Origin: Rhododendron vialii
Taxonomy: Eukaryota; Streptophyta; Magnoliopsida; Ericales; Ericaceae
Assembly (NCBI RefSeq): GCF_030253575.1
Contig: NC_080564.1
Coordinates: forward strand, 4,508,501 to 4,572,500
DNA length: 64,000 nucleotides
Direction of reading: 5' to 3'
In this document: positions 1 through 12,500 of the stretch, one piece after another
Layout: each line of letters opens with the position of its first letter
Numbering within the stretch: position 1 is the first letter of the stretch
The notes under the pieces: generated by a model
Told to the model about the DNA's origin: nothing
Seen by the model: only the letters and a program-made list of their open reading frames with translations
Databases searched by the model: none
Translations under genes and position numbers: made by a program

Positions 1-28
1 ATCAAAATTGTTTGTTTTTCAAGAATTT

Positions 29-362
29 AGAGCAACCACACCGGTTGCTTATTTTGAGAAACTTTGATGCCATTTCTTAAAAATGGCAAAAGAAATGGCA
101 ACTACCTGTCTACCACCCCACACCCACAAATTCAAAAGTTTCTCAAACGTCACAAATGCCATTTTAAATTTGCCAAATTTGAGAAAATATGTGGCAAAGC
201 TGCCATTTTTAATTGAGAGAGGGAGAAAAATGAGAATCGCAAAATAGCATACATGGGTGCAGCACCCTTGCTATTTTTTCTGGCAAAATGATGCAGTACT
301 ATTCATTGGCCAAAAATGAGAAGAGCGAGGGTGAAATGGCAAACACCAGTATGGATGCTCTT
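29..362. mobile_element. MITE, copy 1 of an AGAGCA-ended family
   Basis: A non-autonomous DNA element of about 330 bp. The left end reads AGAGCAACCACACCGGTTGC. The right end, reverse-complemented, reads AGAGCATCCATACTGGTGTT, so the ends are imperfect inverted repeats. The inside is rich in the phrase TTTGAGAAA and its complement and has no ORF. A second copy lies at about 17333-17651 with the same internal order of motifs. I could not fix the target duplication. The superfamily is unassigned; GAGCATC-type ends occur in PIF/Harbinger-like MITEs. Confidence 0.65.
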
Positions 363-807
363 CTAGAGAACATCAATCACCTCCTAAAAATCATGATCAA
401 TCAATATCTTCACAATACGTGCGTTTACATTTTGAAAAATAGAATGAAAAATTAAATAAAAAGTAGTATGCCGTGTTCATTCATGTGTTAATTGAAATCC
501 GCCGGCATGATTTTTGACATAGTCGAAATCCTCGACCCTCTAAAAGACTAACGACCCGATCATCAATGTAAGCCCATCCCATGCTTACAAAATGCCTCAA
601 TACGACCGTCAAGTTTCTTTTTAAGAACCAAAGAGATCCGATCTTAATCTTCTTCTTTTTTGTGCGTAAATACTATTTCAGCGACTCAAATATGTGCCGC
701 GATTCGGTTCCCGAGTGTCACAGTTAACAAGTAACATAAAAATGCAATAAGATTTTGTTATATATGGCAATACATTAGTAGTAGAATTGAGGCCAATCGA
801 TCACTGA
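363..807. other. Intergenic, 3' flank of the lipase gene
   Basis: AT-rich sequence with no supported gene or repeat. The part nearest 807 should hold the 3' UTR and polyadenylation region of the minus-strand lipase, but no poly(A) signal is clear enough to call. Confidence 0.5.
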
Positions 808-3800
808 TCACAGTTGGTGTCTGAAAAACTCGATAACTTGAGGAAACACAACATCCTTAGCAGTCACTCCCATGATGAAATCCGCATGAGCAAAGTCCTT
901 GACGTACTGAATGCTTATCTTATCAGGCTCGTGTAATTTTAAGCTGTCGAGCAAAGTCTGCACATCTCTCACGTCAGAAAGCGCGTCTTGGCCTCCGTAG
1001 CTGAGAAACAGGGGAAGGTTGTGAGGGATGTTGGTGAGGTTGTAGACCGGCGGCCTTGATTCGCCGTAATGCTCCAAGTTATAGTTCCCGTTTCCGTAGT
1101 CGTATTTGGACAAAATTCCGTCTCGAACAGCTGCAAATCGATCCGCGAACATTAGTAAAACCTCATTGTGCGCAAAAGTTGGATACCACTCTTGTTGTCA
1201 AGCTAACCCATATGTGTTGGGACTATTTATTTTGAGTTCTGTTTAATTTTTGGGCAATTTATTTGGGATCAAATTGTTTAGTTTGATGAGAAAAGTAAAA
1301 GCAATACAAAAATATAGAATGATATTTAAAAAAATTAACATAATTTTGGACATAACTTTTTCCAATTTATATTGAACTTGTCGAGACAAATGATTAATTC
1401 AAAATAGTTAATGTAAATTTAATAAAATTTTTGAAAAGACGGCCAACAGAAAGTGGCAATTTTTTTTACCCATACTATCTAGTCATACAGTATATATATT
1501 GTAAATGTTCTTTCCATCAATTTGTCAAATCAAACTCAGTTATGTGTTTTGATCTTGGTTGTTGAGAAATTTTTGAAGAAAGAAGGAGAGCAAAATAAAT
1601 TTGTAAGAGACCAATTGCTTTGACACACAGATTCCGAGCCATCCGACAAACGTTGGATCCACACAAAGGTAGAATGACTTCCAACAAAATAGAAGTATAT
1701 GAATTGGCGAGCGAACATCTATGTCACAAGCATTTTCATCTGCCAGAGACGAAGTCAGGAATTGAGTTTCGAGGAGGCCAAGATAAAAACACAGTTTTTT
1801 GAAAGTTGTCTGTGTTTTTCAAGTGGACTTACTTTGAGCAAGATGGATCATGTTCTTGGTTGCAGTAGATTGAGGCTCATTCTTCAGGAAGAGCTCCACC
1901 GTGGAGGAATTCAGACAACAGTTTTTCCCTTGAACACATAAATCCATCCCCAAAATCAGTATAGCCCATTATTTTCTCACTTAAGAAAATTCAGTATATA
2001 TATTTTTTTTCTGAGCAACGCTTGTCAAAATGCATTCAAAATAGGTAGAATTAGAAAGTCAGAAAAGTCCAAAGGGTGGGCCTGGCACAACGGCAAAGTT
2101 GCTCCGATCCACCGTGACCTGGAGGCCACGGGTTCGAGTGGCGGATGCAGCCTCTCTGCTTGTCGGGGTACTAAGTCTGCATTACCCAGACCCCGCAATG
2201 CCGGGATCCAGCCTCGTGCACCGGGTTTGCCCCTTTACTGTATTAAGTGTAAAATGCTAGTTAATTAGACGTAAATTAATACCTGTAAGTGCGGCCATCA
2301 AGTCATAACAGTCGACTCCCGGTTGAGCACATAGAGCCTTGAGTAAGTTGGCTACAGGTGCTCTGTTGCAAAGGAAAACAACAGTTTTCAGTTGGCAATA
2401 TTTATTTATTTTTACAATAAACAATCAAGTTTTTTTTTCTTTTGAAGAATTTAGAGTTACAGAGAGATCATTTGGAATGTTTAATTACCCTTTGGGGTTG
2501 AATTCTGCAAGCCCGAACAACTTCGTGATCTGTTAATATTGAGGAAATCACACTTTAAATCATTTGGTTCGAAGACTTGAAGTGAAACTCTGTTATTTAG
2601 GGCCGGTTTGGTTCGCCGTTTAAAGCAAACACAACACGGGATAAAAAAAATTGTTTGACTTTTACTATTAGCTAATTTGCTTATTCTTGCGAGTGGCGGT
2701 CATAGTATAAGCAAATAAGACAACAAATTAAGTCAAACTATCTTATTTGTTTATTTGCTTAGTTAAGACAACGAACCAAATGAGCAGCTAAAATGAACGC
2801 AAAAACTCCCTATGGTATAAAATGAAAGTTGAAATTATGGACCGTAACCGATCTAACAAAACTCCTATGGTTTCCAATCTCATTTGCATATGATCACATA
2901 CCTCCCCAACAAAGGTTCTGGCAGCAACAACACCAAGTGCAGTGGTCATGTGGCTCAAGTAAGCAATTGGGCTTAGCAAAGCTGCCGATTTCACCTTGTC
3001 TACTTGTTTCCCTTCCGAGAATGATGCCAATGCTATCAAAGTTCCCTAAATATCCATGTAAATAATATCACGCACGTTTTAGTCGGAGTTCCTTTTTTTA
3101 TACTATATATAACCGATCAGTTTATGCATATCTCGACTAATTCCGGGGACCAGTCCCACCGTCGGCACGTTGTTATCACATCTTTGTTAATTTCACTCGT
3201 TTTTTTTGCTAATTTAAAGTGCTATAACATTTAACAAGATGGGAGTATTTTTTTATCCTTACCATGGAGTGGCCAACATAATTGATCTTCTGCCCTGTTT
3301 GTTTGAACACAAAATCAATAACGGAGGGTAGGTCGTGCATCACCAAATCATCCCATGTCCAATTCCAAAATTCCTGTCGATATTGGCCACAGACCTCTCA
3401 CGTTAGCGATGGCAATATTTGGCCTAATCTAGAGATGTTTTACAAACGATGAAAAATGCAGAGGAAAACTAGTTGGACGTACGGCGGCAATTGAACAGCA
3501 CGAGAGTGATAAGAAGAAACGAAATCGAATAATTGAAATGCGTCACTATTTATTGAAAGTTCGAATTCTTTGATTTGGCTCTGTAATGTTTGTGCAATAC
3601 TAGTCACTGTCCAATGAAATGTTATGAGCGCAATCCGAAACACTTCAATCACACACGACGGACACAAATTCAAGTGTGTACGTCTGGCACTAGTATTATT
3701 ATTATTAGCGTGATAGGATAAGCAAGAAGAGTACGTAGCATGTATACCGGATCGTTAGCATTGAGGGTGGCGTGTCGGCGGCTGAATCTGGTCCCTCTGA

Positions 3801-5519
3801 TGTTCGAGATCCATACATCGAACCCGTTATTAGCCAAGATAAACGCCAGAGACTCATCCGGAGAATTTAGCAGCCACGACATTCCATCCTGCAGAATAAT
3901 GCAATCAAAATCCCCCAACTCAAACACCTACATACAAACATTTGTCGACAGAAATTGCAATTTGGCGTCGATACCGAGTACGCAGAAATTAGCGCATCGA
4001 TCCTGGTAAACAAGGACTGGCCAAGCTAGCTTGGGTTTGAACTCAATCTCGTGGCCTTTTAGACACGAAAATAGGTGCAGACAAATGGAGGACGTCAGAA
4101 CTCGGATAGGTGCGTGCTTTTGCCGTTCTTGTTTTTTTTCTGGATATAGGATAGGATTATGGGAATCCAGGAAGAAAAATGCTAATTGAAAAATGGGCTG
4201 AATGGAATCCTTGATTAGATGTTCAAGTTAGAAATTGGGTCGTCGTTTCCCCAACCGTCAAAGATCACAACAATACAGACGAACCAATGGCCAGTCACGA
4301 TGTGAGCGGACTCTTTCAGTCCTTTCTAAATGATATTTTTAATAAAAACAAGTGGTATTTTATCGTATATTTATTAAAGACAAAAAACAAAAGACATGTG
4401 ACGTGACCTTTTGCAAAGTAGTGTCAAATGCATAATTATTAAAGTTGACTGAAGTCAATCAAATGGCATAGTAATTATTAAAGTGATCCGAAACTATGTT
4501 TTCCATAATGTGCGGACTGCACTTTTTCTCACATTGTCAAACTGCACAATTTGGTTTCACACTCACATTGTCAGACTTACCCCTTCTCTCTCCTAATCCT
4601 GTCACTCTCTATTTTTTTTTTCCTTTCTAAAATTCGAACCATTTCAAAATACATTTAGATGGCTAAGATCGTCGCCAGGTACCACGTGTGTGGTACCGCA
4701 CCCAAAAACTTCTCCCAGTACATAAAATAGAATTAAGAGCACATACCACAAGAACCCCATGCTGCAATAATACTGGCTGCTTCTTCGTCTTCCCACCACC
4801 TCCTACCCTACCTTCTGGGATCCTCTGCACGCTTAATATATACCCATCATCTGTTCTAACCTGAAAAAACACATTAACCACAATCAAAATCACATTAATC
4901 TCATTTTCCCCCCTCTACTGCTTTTTTTTCTTCTTCTGATAACTCAAGTGTCCGGACCAACTTACGCACGCCTCAAGTCATTCTGTGGACCATTCACACC
5001 GTCCAGTTGCGAAGGTCTCAATTTTCTCATATTGGGTTGGGACACTAGCTTGTGTTAATTTACTAACTTCCTTAAAAGGAAATAGAAGGATATATGAACG
5101 GACTTGGGAAAGGTTTGACGATTGTGTTTTGACATTTGTTCTAGTAAATGACAACGTTGAATACGCTACTCCCACACTCTGTTCTTGGACTCATACCATA
5201 TGTTTCCCACTAGAAATAAATAAAAATGGCTTTAACCGAACGACGAGAAAAACAAATGGTCGAAAAATCGGTATTGTTGTGGTACGTAGTAGTAATATTG
5301 AGTTCAAGTTCTTACGTCAAACTCCTGGCATTTGTACCCATGTACAGCAACCGCAGCAGCGCAAATACCAGCCGGTGACGGCGGGATGACGGCATTACCG
5401 GTCAAGCCAGAAGGACCCCCCCGGCTCGAACCCAATGCTAGATATGGCCCAGTGATCACCAAAAGGAAGGCAAACAAGCTCATCAACGCAGCCGAGGTCA
5501 GTGAGCCATGGAGAGCCAT
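808..5519 (-). CDS. Acid lipase (triacylglycerol lipase 2-like), 9 exons
   Basis: Secreted or vacuolar alpha/beta-hydrolase of the plant acid/gastric lipase family, expected to cleave acyl esters of neutral lipids. Coding exons in reading order: 5316-5519, 4747-4860, 3748-3888, 3263-3373, 2902-3045, 2489-2529, 2283-2362, 1833-1928, 808-1130. All junctions are GT..AG, phases agree, and the total is 1254 nt, giving 417 aa, usual for the family. Residues 1-30 form a signal peptide. The nucleophile elbow GHSMG is built across the exon 4/5 junction, with Ser189. Asp359 (GGQDAL) and His392 (DFAHAD) complete the triad. Family motifs NIRGTRFSRRH, FWNWTWDDL, NPKG and NCCLNSSTVELFLKNEPQST are present. 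The 41-nt exon is easily missed by gene finders. Introns carry an Au-like SINE and MITE fragments. No break was seen, so the gene looks functional. Confidence 0.93.
2074..2245 (+). mobile_element. Au-like SINE in a lipase intron
   Basis: tRNA-derived short element in the intron between lipase exons 7 and 8 of the plus-strand order (1929-2282). It has an A-box-like stretch (TGGCACAACGGCAAAGTTGC) and a B box (GGGTTCGAGTGG) about 45 bp downstream. The 3' body matches the Au SINE layout as I remember it: an ACCCCGC..GCGGG-like stem, then GTGCACCGGG and TTGCCC followed by a T-rich end. It lies antisense to the host gene. The target-site duplication is unclear. Confidence 0.7.
2598..2795. mobile_element. 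Small MITE in a lipase intron (GGTTTGGTTCG ends)
   Basis: About 190 bp between lipase exons. The left end TTAGGGCCGGTTTGGTTCG is mirrored at the right by CGAACCAAATGAGCAGCTAA. The inside is AT-rich with repeated TTGCTTA/TAAGCAAA words and no ORF. It is probably a hAT- or PIF-type MITE; the superfamily and target duplication are not settled. Confidence 0.5.
4570..4715. mobile_element. Partial MITE of the TTTTTGGGTGC family, lipase intron
   Basis: Right-hand part of an element also found at 23341-23549, 36497-36755 and 53018-53250. Shared features are the TCTCTAA.ATTCGAACC block, a word like CAAAATACATTTAGATGG, a GGTACCACGTGT block and the end CGCACCCAAAAACTTCTC. I could not see a matching left end, so this copy looks truncated. 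Confidence 0.5.
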
Positions 5520-5603
5520 TCCTAGTGATCGGGTTTATGAAGAAGGGTCTAATATGTAGTAGTATTATTTTCCTGAGGTGTTCTTTGAAGAACAAGAGGA
5601 ATG

Positions 5604-5615
5604 TATTTATTTATA
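5604..5615 (-). promoter_or_regulatory. Probable TATA box of the lipase gene
   Basis: On the minus strand this reads CTATAAATAAATA, a good plant TATA box, about 90 bp upstream of the lipase ATG at 5519. A transcription start near 5570-5580 and a short 5' UTR would follow. The placement is inferred. Confidence 0.55.
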
Positions 5616-5619
5616 GGGA

Positions 5620-5858
5620 GAGAGTGGCAGCAGTACTGATGAGAATGGGAAAACGGTTTGGTACCTTTTTTATTTCTTTCTAAGGCTTGACAGATTTTTG
5701 GGCTGAATTGAAGGGGCTTTTCACGTTGTTTCCAGTGAAGAAGGAATGGGCCATGGGTCCCACTCTTTATTTTCGTTTTCTTATCTAACTGTACAAAAAT
5801 TGTAGAGATCGATAATTATTAATGAATAGATATTTTGCATAAGATTCTATGATCCTCC

Positions 5859-5891
<33 letters not shown>

Positions 5892-8472
5892 ATTTTTATT
5901 TTTCCTCCCTTCCTGATTTGAAGTTTGGTAGGATGGAATGTGTACACACTGGATTGTGGGAGTTTTATTTAAGTACGACCCGATGTTTAGGTAAGTTTCG
6001 TGCATCTTGACAATTTTGGGATTCTGAAATTGACGATCGGACAAATCCTTCAATGACCACAAAATTTAGAATGTTTGGTCTCCTTTAGATTCGACGTTAA
6101 TTAAGAAGAACAAAACACTTAAATGTTTTTTTCATGCCCACCTGACCAAATCCAAGAGATTATTTCTCTTAGTTGTGTGGGGGAGGATTGTGGGGACCTA
6201 TTGGGACATGTGCTTGTTCATGGCCCAGATTGTGTATTCGTTCCATGTGGCATAATCCCTTTAAAGACATCTCATTCTTCATCTTTCACTGAACGGCAGC
6301 GTGATATGAAACTTATCCACTTAAAAAATGGAAGAAAATAGAGGAAGATACAAAAGACAGAGAACCTTATCCTAATCCTTTTCGTTGGTAATGCAGGGTG
6401 TCTCGAACCAACTTGCTTGCACCTCATAATTATCCCTACAACCTCTTTCACAATCCTTTTCACACTTACATTAATTGAGGTGATCAGGGTGACTCCGAGA
6501 ATCGCTAGTACGAAGAACTGAACCCGAGACCTCCAGCCTAAGATCCGCCAAGATCTTGGGTTACTTTCTTTTACTTCCGTAGCTCCTAAGGGAATTTGTT
6601 TATATTCACACGCATTGTGAAACAAAAGAAGTTAATCAATATTCACTTTAAATATCATAATTCTTTCTCAAGGATTAACACGACGGTTAGGTTTAGGGTT
6701 TTTTTGGTTGAAATTAGCCCTCTTGTTTGGGTTAGTCTCTTTGTGCATGCATTGTTCGATCTGAGCATTTTAAGCCCATATGTGTTTATGGGCTTAGTCC
6801 TTTGAGGTGTATTTGGACTTTTGTACCCATATGGTTGTATTTAATTTGGAATCCCTTTCCTCTTTAGTAAAATATTACTTTTGCTGATAAAAAAAAAAAA
6901 TACTATGCAAACAAAATTTTCGCTCCCACATACGTTTTTTTGAATAATTTCTCTCTTGTAGAAAAATTCTGCTTTTGGATTATTTTTGTTTCTCAGAACA
7001 ACATAATTCGAAGGATAAAAAACATATATATATATATACAAGAAACATAAAAAGAAAAGATGGGGTGACTTGCAAGTTTCAATTGGCAAAACTGCATGGA
7101 CGTAGTGCTATGGTTCCTTTTTCCCACTTTATTCTTTTTTTCTCATAAAACCAGTTCATGTATGATGTGTAGCAGACTATACGTACACGTGTGTTCATAT
7201 ACATATATACATATGAGATAGACTTATTCACGGAATCATTGTAAACATGTTGTTCATAGAGCCGCGCAGACTCGGCCGTCTGTTTCGGCTTTGGAAGGTC
7301 AGGATTTCAATGAAACTTTTTCAGGGAAAGAGTTAAAACTCTTTTCCGAAAAAGTTTCATTAAAATCCGGACCATCCAAAGAGATTCACCTCCTCCGTTA
7401 ACAACTATTCACGAAAAGCTCCGTGAAAAAGTTTTTTCTCATATACATAAATACAAGCAAAGATCAGCTCATTTAGTATGGTGACATAAGAAGAGGAATA
7501 GCTAGATCGATACTTTAATTGGCACAAGCAACTGTACCACAGCCGAAAAAGTAAAAGCGTTCACAAACAAATAAAGCTTACGAATCACGATCATGTGACG
7601 CAAAATAGAATTTCAAATAGAACTGCATTACGTCATCATTAGATTTTTAAAATATCTTATCATACTATAATATGTCACCGCCCCATCCCCGTGTATGGAG
7701 AGTGCCAACACCACAAATAATGGAGTGGTTTTTGGAAATGCAAACGAAATTAGGACCAGCTCACGTGCCCATGGGCCCCAGGTTATCACTTATCATCGTT
7801 ATCATAATGAGAAAGAATTTGCTCTAGACAAAAATTCAGCCTTTCACATCGATCACCCGTATTACGGACTTTTTGAGAAACCGTCTGCTACGGACATGAA
7901 AGAGTATGTTTTCCCCGCCAAGCGACTATGGAGACTCGAACCCAAACACTGAGCGAAAACTCCAATTACTTACCCCCTTGAACGAACCACTCCTTGGTAT
8001 ATGAATCAAGTCATTAGCACTCTCTGCCACTTTGAGATAGACCCAGGTCGAACTGATGGAGACTGTTCAAATGTATGATTATAAAGTTCTGCTAATCTAC
8101 TAAAACTAGAATCCGCAAAAGGGAAAAAGCACTGATGAATCCACAAGGAGAAGAGGAGAGAGACCTCTTGGGAGGGTACCTGTCTGTAAGTGCTCTAATA
8201 GCCAACATAGAGACAATCTAGTAGCTTCGTATACAGAGGGAGGAAAATGAAAAGTCGAAGACAAAACTCACCTGGAATTCTTTCAGGCATGATTTACCTT
8301 CTCTGCTGTTTCATACAAGTTATTCGAAGCAAAAATCTCTGCAGTGCGAACAGTGTTTTCTTTACATAAACTCGACATCTCAAACTTAAGGCTGACTCTG
8401 AAGGATCTCTGAGTTCTTGCATTAGAAAAGTTTCATGTACATTTTACTTACACCATAATCAAAATTCGACAC
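5620..8472. other. Intergenic stretch, no gene supported
   Basis: Low-complexity and repeat-derived sequence. There is a CT microsatellite at 5855-5891. A repeat fragment near 6400-6575 ends in a B-box-like gaacccgagacc. A hairpin with arms of about 35 bp lies at 7298-7372. Short open frames here show no family resemblance. The part next to 8472 probably holds the 3' UTR of the next gene. Confidence 0.5.
7298..7372. repeat. Hairpin-forming inverted repeat
   Basis: Arms of about 35 bp, GGATTTCAATGAAACTTTTT against AAAAAGTTTCATTAAAATCC, are separated by a few bases around GTTAAAAC. Sequence on both sides (gccgtgcaa.., ctccgtgaaaaag) resembles the foldback material at about 26880-27050 and 39240-39460, so this is probably the core of a small foldback element. 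Confidence 0.55.
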
Positions 8473-11400
8473 TCACCCAACGCTGCGAGGGGGGGTCTTC
8501 CTCCCGCTAAAGCCTCGGCTTGAAAGCACTCTTGGAATACAGCACCGCATGGACCCCATTGGTTTCTCCTTCTCAATTACGTAGTCTCCAATAGTTGGTG
8601 TTCGTTCGGTACTGCACACAGAGTTAGCTCCCGAGGCAAAAAGGGTACTGTTTGCAGATCTCGGAGGGAGGCCAAACTTGGGGCTTTTGGCTTCAGTCTT
8701 TCCATTCACACCGTTTTGGTTACTGATTATATTCTGTTCACCAACTTCTTTGTTATTTTGGAAGCTCTCTCGAAAAAGTTCAGATAGTCTTTTCGGTGGG
8801 GGTTTAGAACCGGGCGTTTCAGCATCAAAATGGGCTTTATGAAGTTGTGGGGGTCCTGCAGAGAAGCTGTGGTGGACCGGAGTGCTACCGCGAGATGGGG
8901 TGAAATCTGCATCAAGATGCATTTAGTGAAAACTGAAAAAAACTAGCGGTGCCAAAAGAAGGTTGAAGGAAAGAAAATAGAACAGATTTCTGCATGACAC
9001 TGGTTCCACATCTCGCCAAAACTCTTTTACGGTGACAAGCAAACATCTATGGAATTCATTAAAATGTTTCCGTGATTCTTCACATATTATTTCATTATTG
9101 GCAGCTTTAGGTTTCAGTTACAGTTTCAAGAACTCAGAACTCCAACATATGTTGGAGTTGAGTAAAACGTGCACTGGTGTTGCAAATTGTCATCACACGG
9201 CACCCAATTTGAGAAAGTGCAAATTGGGCACAATCATACTCGAAGCTAATGGATTCCTTTTCCTTTTTTTTGGGTTTGAACTGATTCTTACCACCATTAA
9301 CACTGACGAAGTCATCATCACAATCTGAGTCTAACCAGGGTTGGGAATCAAAAAAGGTCTCCTCTTTACTACCTGCAGATGAAATAAGGCATCAGATGGT
9401 TATGAAGAGTAGCCAAAGAAGATTCATTAAAGTGAAACTGGATTCAACTACAGTTCTTTGGTCTCACGAGAATGAATTTCCACTCATGATAACAAAAAAC
9501 AACAGAAATAAAGCAATTGCAAGTAGCATATCCTTGCATGATCTACGAATCGGATAACCACCCAAATGTAACTGACAACATTAGGGCTCAAAGACGAAAT
9601 ATTAACATAGATATTCTAGATGTAAAAGCAAGGAAGAGTGGAAGATTTATCACACAACATAAGACAGAAAGATTACTCAATAATTTACAGAAGCAAGTAA
9701 GAAAATAGCATCCGATGAAATCTTTCAAAAACCAGAAGCCAATAACTAAAATAACATAACAGACAGTGTTGGATCACTACTTGGTAGTGGGCTGAGGGTA
9801 ATAAGATTTCCTGTATCGCTAAGAATGCATTTAACTATGCAAGTAAGGCCCATCAACAAAGAGACCTATACTCGATCTCGCCAACAGAGTCACAAAAACT
9901 GCAAAAGCACACTAGACATTTGGCAATTTCCAATGTCCGTCAACACAATCCTTGGGCTGAGTTAGCAAACATTTTAACCGACAGAGGTTAGAAAACTCTA
10001 CACCTTATAAACTTTTGAAGCTGGTCATCCATCAAATACTCAGGTCCACCAGCATTCAGAGACTCAGAATTGGTGGAACTGCTCCACCTAGAAATTCCAT
10101 CGGCTGCGGATCCTTGTATAAAGGTTATAATCTCCATCTCATAATGTCATCCATCAAACACTCAGGTCCACCAGCATTCAGAGACTCAGAATTGGCAATT
10201 CAATAAACACTGCTCCACCGAGAAATTCCATCGGCTGCAGATCCTTATATAAAGGTTATAATCTCCATCTCATAATTTACAATATTAGAAATAACAAATT
10301 TAGTACATTTGCACTAAATGATGTTTCTAATTATCTGCTTCATCATGATTCCAGCCAAATTCGTAGACCTTCAAGCCCATAGATGAGACAATAAAGGAAT
10401 CTACAATCCTAACAATGAAAAAGTAACATAATCCTCTTAGAAAAGCTATGTGTATAACAAAATATCCTCATTGGATATGTTTGTAGATCCTACTAACTAT
10501 TAACAAAAAATATATACGCCTTTACATTCCGCATCAAAAGTTCATTGTCCAGCGTAAGTTAACTTCCATGATTCAACCAAGCAAGCGTGAGAGGAGGTTT
10601 AGGGAGGTTATTAAGCAAAGGTGAGGAACCGGAGCCCAGAGAAACCAAAAAAAGAAGTTCAAATGGGTTAATGATAAAGAGAACCACTAGTATAAGAGAC
10701 CTATCAGGCTATCACGATAAAATCTGCTAAAAAGAGTTGAGTTGACCAGTCATGGCTCTGTAAATCAACTCTCCCATTGCAATATTATGTTCTGGAACAT
10801 ACACTGCCAAGTAGGGAATTGGGCACACCTGGATGCCATTCCTTTTTCCTATTTCTTTTTTTTTTTTTGGTAAGGTCCACCAGGAGTCTCCATACATATC
10901 GTAGGCTAGAAGTTATGTGAAATCGTGATACGTCGTGATTTTGTCATCATCTTTGTCGGTATTTTGCTCTTCTTCCCAGGTTTTTCTAAATTGATCCATC
11001 AAATTTAATATATCAACAGAACTATCTTTTTTCTATCTCTCATTATTCTTTACTTTCCAGTTGAATTTTGCCTGTGTTAATAAAGTTCATTCAGCAATGC
11101 CCACATTTGTGGTCCCTTCATCTCTTAGGCTTGCAAATTAATGTGATCAGCTATGGTTGCTACCATAAATTCATGACGGCCAGTCATGAATGCCCAAAGA
11201 GGAACGTAATTTCCAAAGGCTTCAACCCTATCTTTAAGTCATCAGATAAGGTAAATAGGTAAGCATTACGCCACGCCCAAGCAAAGGTTTAATCAGGATC
11301 ATTAGCCATTGGTTAATCCTCTGCCTTTTAAGCACCTTACTTTAGCTCAAAGAAGAAGGTAAAAGGACGGCAAATTGCCCTATGACTACCTTACAAGTGA

Positions 11401-12500
11401 AGAAAAGCAAACGCTTCAAGTATAGCTATTTCAGGAAAAGGGAGCTTGAAATCACTTTAGACAAGCTTGTCCCATTCCAGGAGAATAATTATGCAAAGAA
11501 TATAGTTCAAAGCAAAGATATTTCAGGACTAAACAATGAAAGAAGGGACAAATTAAAACCACTTTCTACCATCAAAATTACTTCATTGATAAAGAAGTAA
11601 GGGGGGAATATGAAATTCTTGAGAATCTAAAAAGTCATTCCAACAAAGGAGGAGTAATTATCACTTGTGTTTCCTTTCCTCTTCTTATAGAAGCCATAAT
11701 TCTTCCCCACTGAAAAAGAACTAGTAACAAATACTCCATGGAAACTATGGTATACTCCCGCATGCTTATATTGTGCGTGATATTAGAGATATCAAAGCGA
11801 TCTCCACCAAACATCATGAAATTATACAACTTAAAAAAAAGTGCTACTTTTTGCACTTTTTTAGCTTAAAAGTGGATATTTCCAAAAATATTTAGGTAAA
11901 AGTAAAATTCTTGGGTTTTCCGATTCCTCTCGTCGAGACGAATCAATAATCCACAAAAATTTGGCGTAAAATTAACAAACGTGAAAAAAAATAAGAAGAA
12001 CAAAACTAATTTTTTGCACTTTTTGCTTGGTAAGCAAACAAAAATTATGAATACCATCTGAAAACTAGTACTAGCCATGAAAATTCTAAAGAATAAAATT
12101 AAACACCCACAACAGAAACCCAGTTCAATTACCCAAAACAGGAAGGGGAAAAAAAAGGTACTCCTATTAATTTTAATTTTGTTACTGATAATTAAAAAGA
12201 AAAAAGGATCGCCTATAGAGGACTAAAGATTACAATCAGAGTATGAATTTGAAATAGTTGAAATTCTGCTTACATAGATAGGGAGATTGAGATCATACCA
12301 ATATCACGAACAGTAGGGGGTGGTTGAGAGGTCGACCACTGAGATTTAAGACTGCCGTCGGGGATCGGGATGTTGCCGTTGACTGTGGGTTTGTCTTTGA
12401 CCGGTGAAGGAATCACAAGGTTTTCAGTTTTAGACCCGACTGATAGTCTGAACTTCATGTTGGATTCTGGGTCTTTATGGATTGAAACACAAGCCCCCAT
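8473..12500 (-). CDS. At3g27210-like protein with N-myristoylation motif, 3 exons
   Basis: Plant-specific protein of unknown biochemical role. Coding exons: 12299-12500, 9292-9372, 8473-8906; phases agree, 717 nt, 238 aa, which fits the family. The N-terminus MGACVS has Gly2 for myristoylation and Cys4 for palmitoylation, so attachment to the plasma membrane is likely. Exon 2 encodes an acidic block (KEETFFDSQPWLDSDCDDDF) and exon 3 begins DFTPSRGSTPVHHSFS; together these identify the family. The rest is low-complexity and probably disordered, with a basic C-terminus. The first intron is 2.9 kb and contains a local tandem duplication. The start is the only ATG giving the MGxCxS motif. GA-rich sequence at about 12540-12640 probably lies in the 5' UTR or promoter. 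Confidence 0.88.
10024..10276. repeat. Tandem duplication inside an intron
   Basis: Two adjacent copies, about 10024-10144 and 10147-10276, share CATCCATCAAA.ACTCAGG, then CCACCAGCATTCAGAGACTC, then GAAATTCCATCGGCTGC and ATAAAGGTTATAATCTCC. The second copy has a few extra bases in the middle. The duplication lies in intron 1 of the At3g27210-like gene, and neither copy is coding. Confidence 0.85.

Noticed and set aside
7695-7952. 85-codon plus-strand frame
   Set aside because: No family resemblance, no neighbouring exon signals that fit, and repeat-like sequence at its 3' end.
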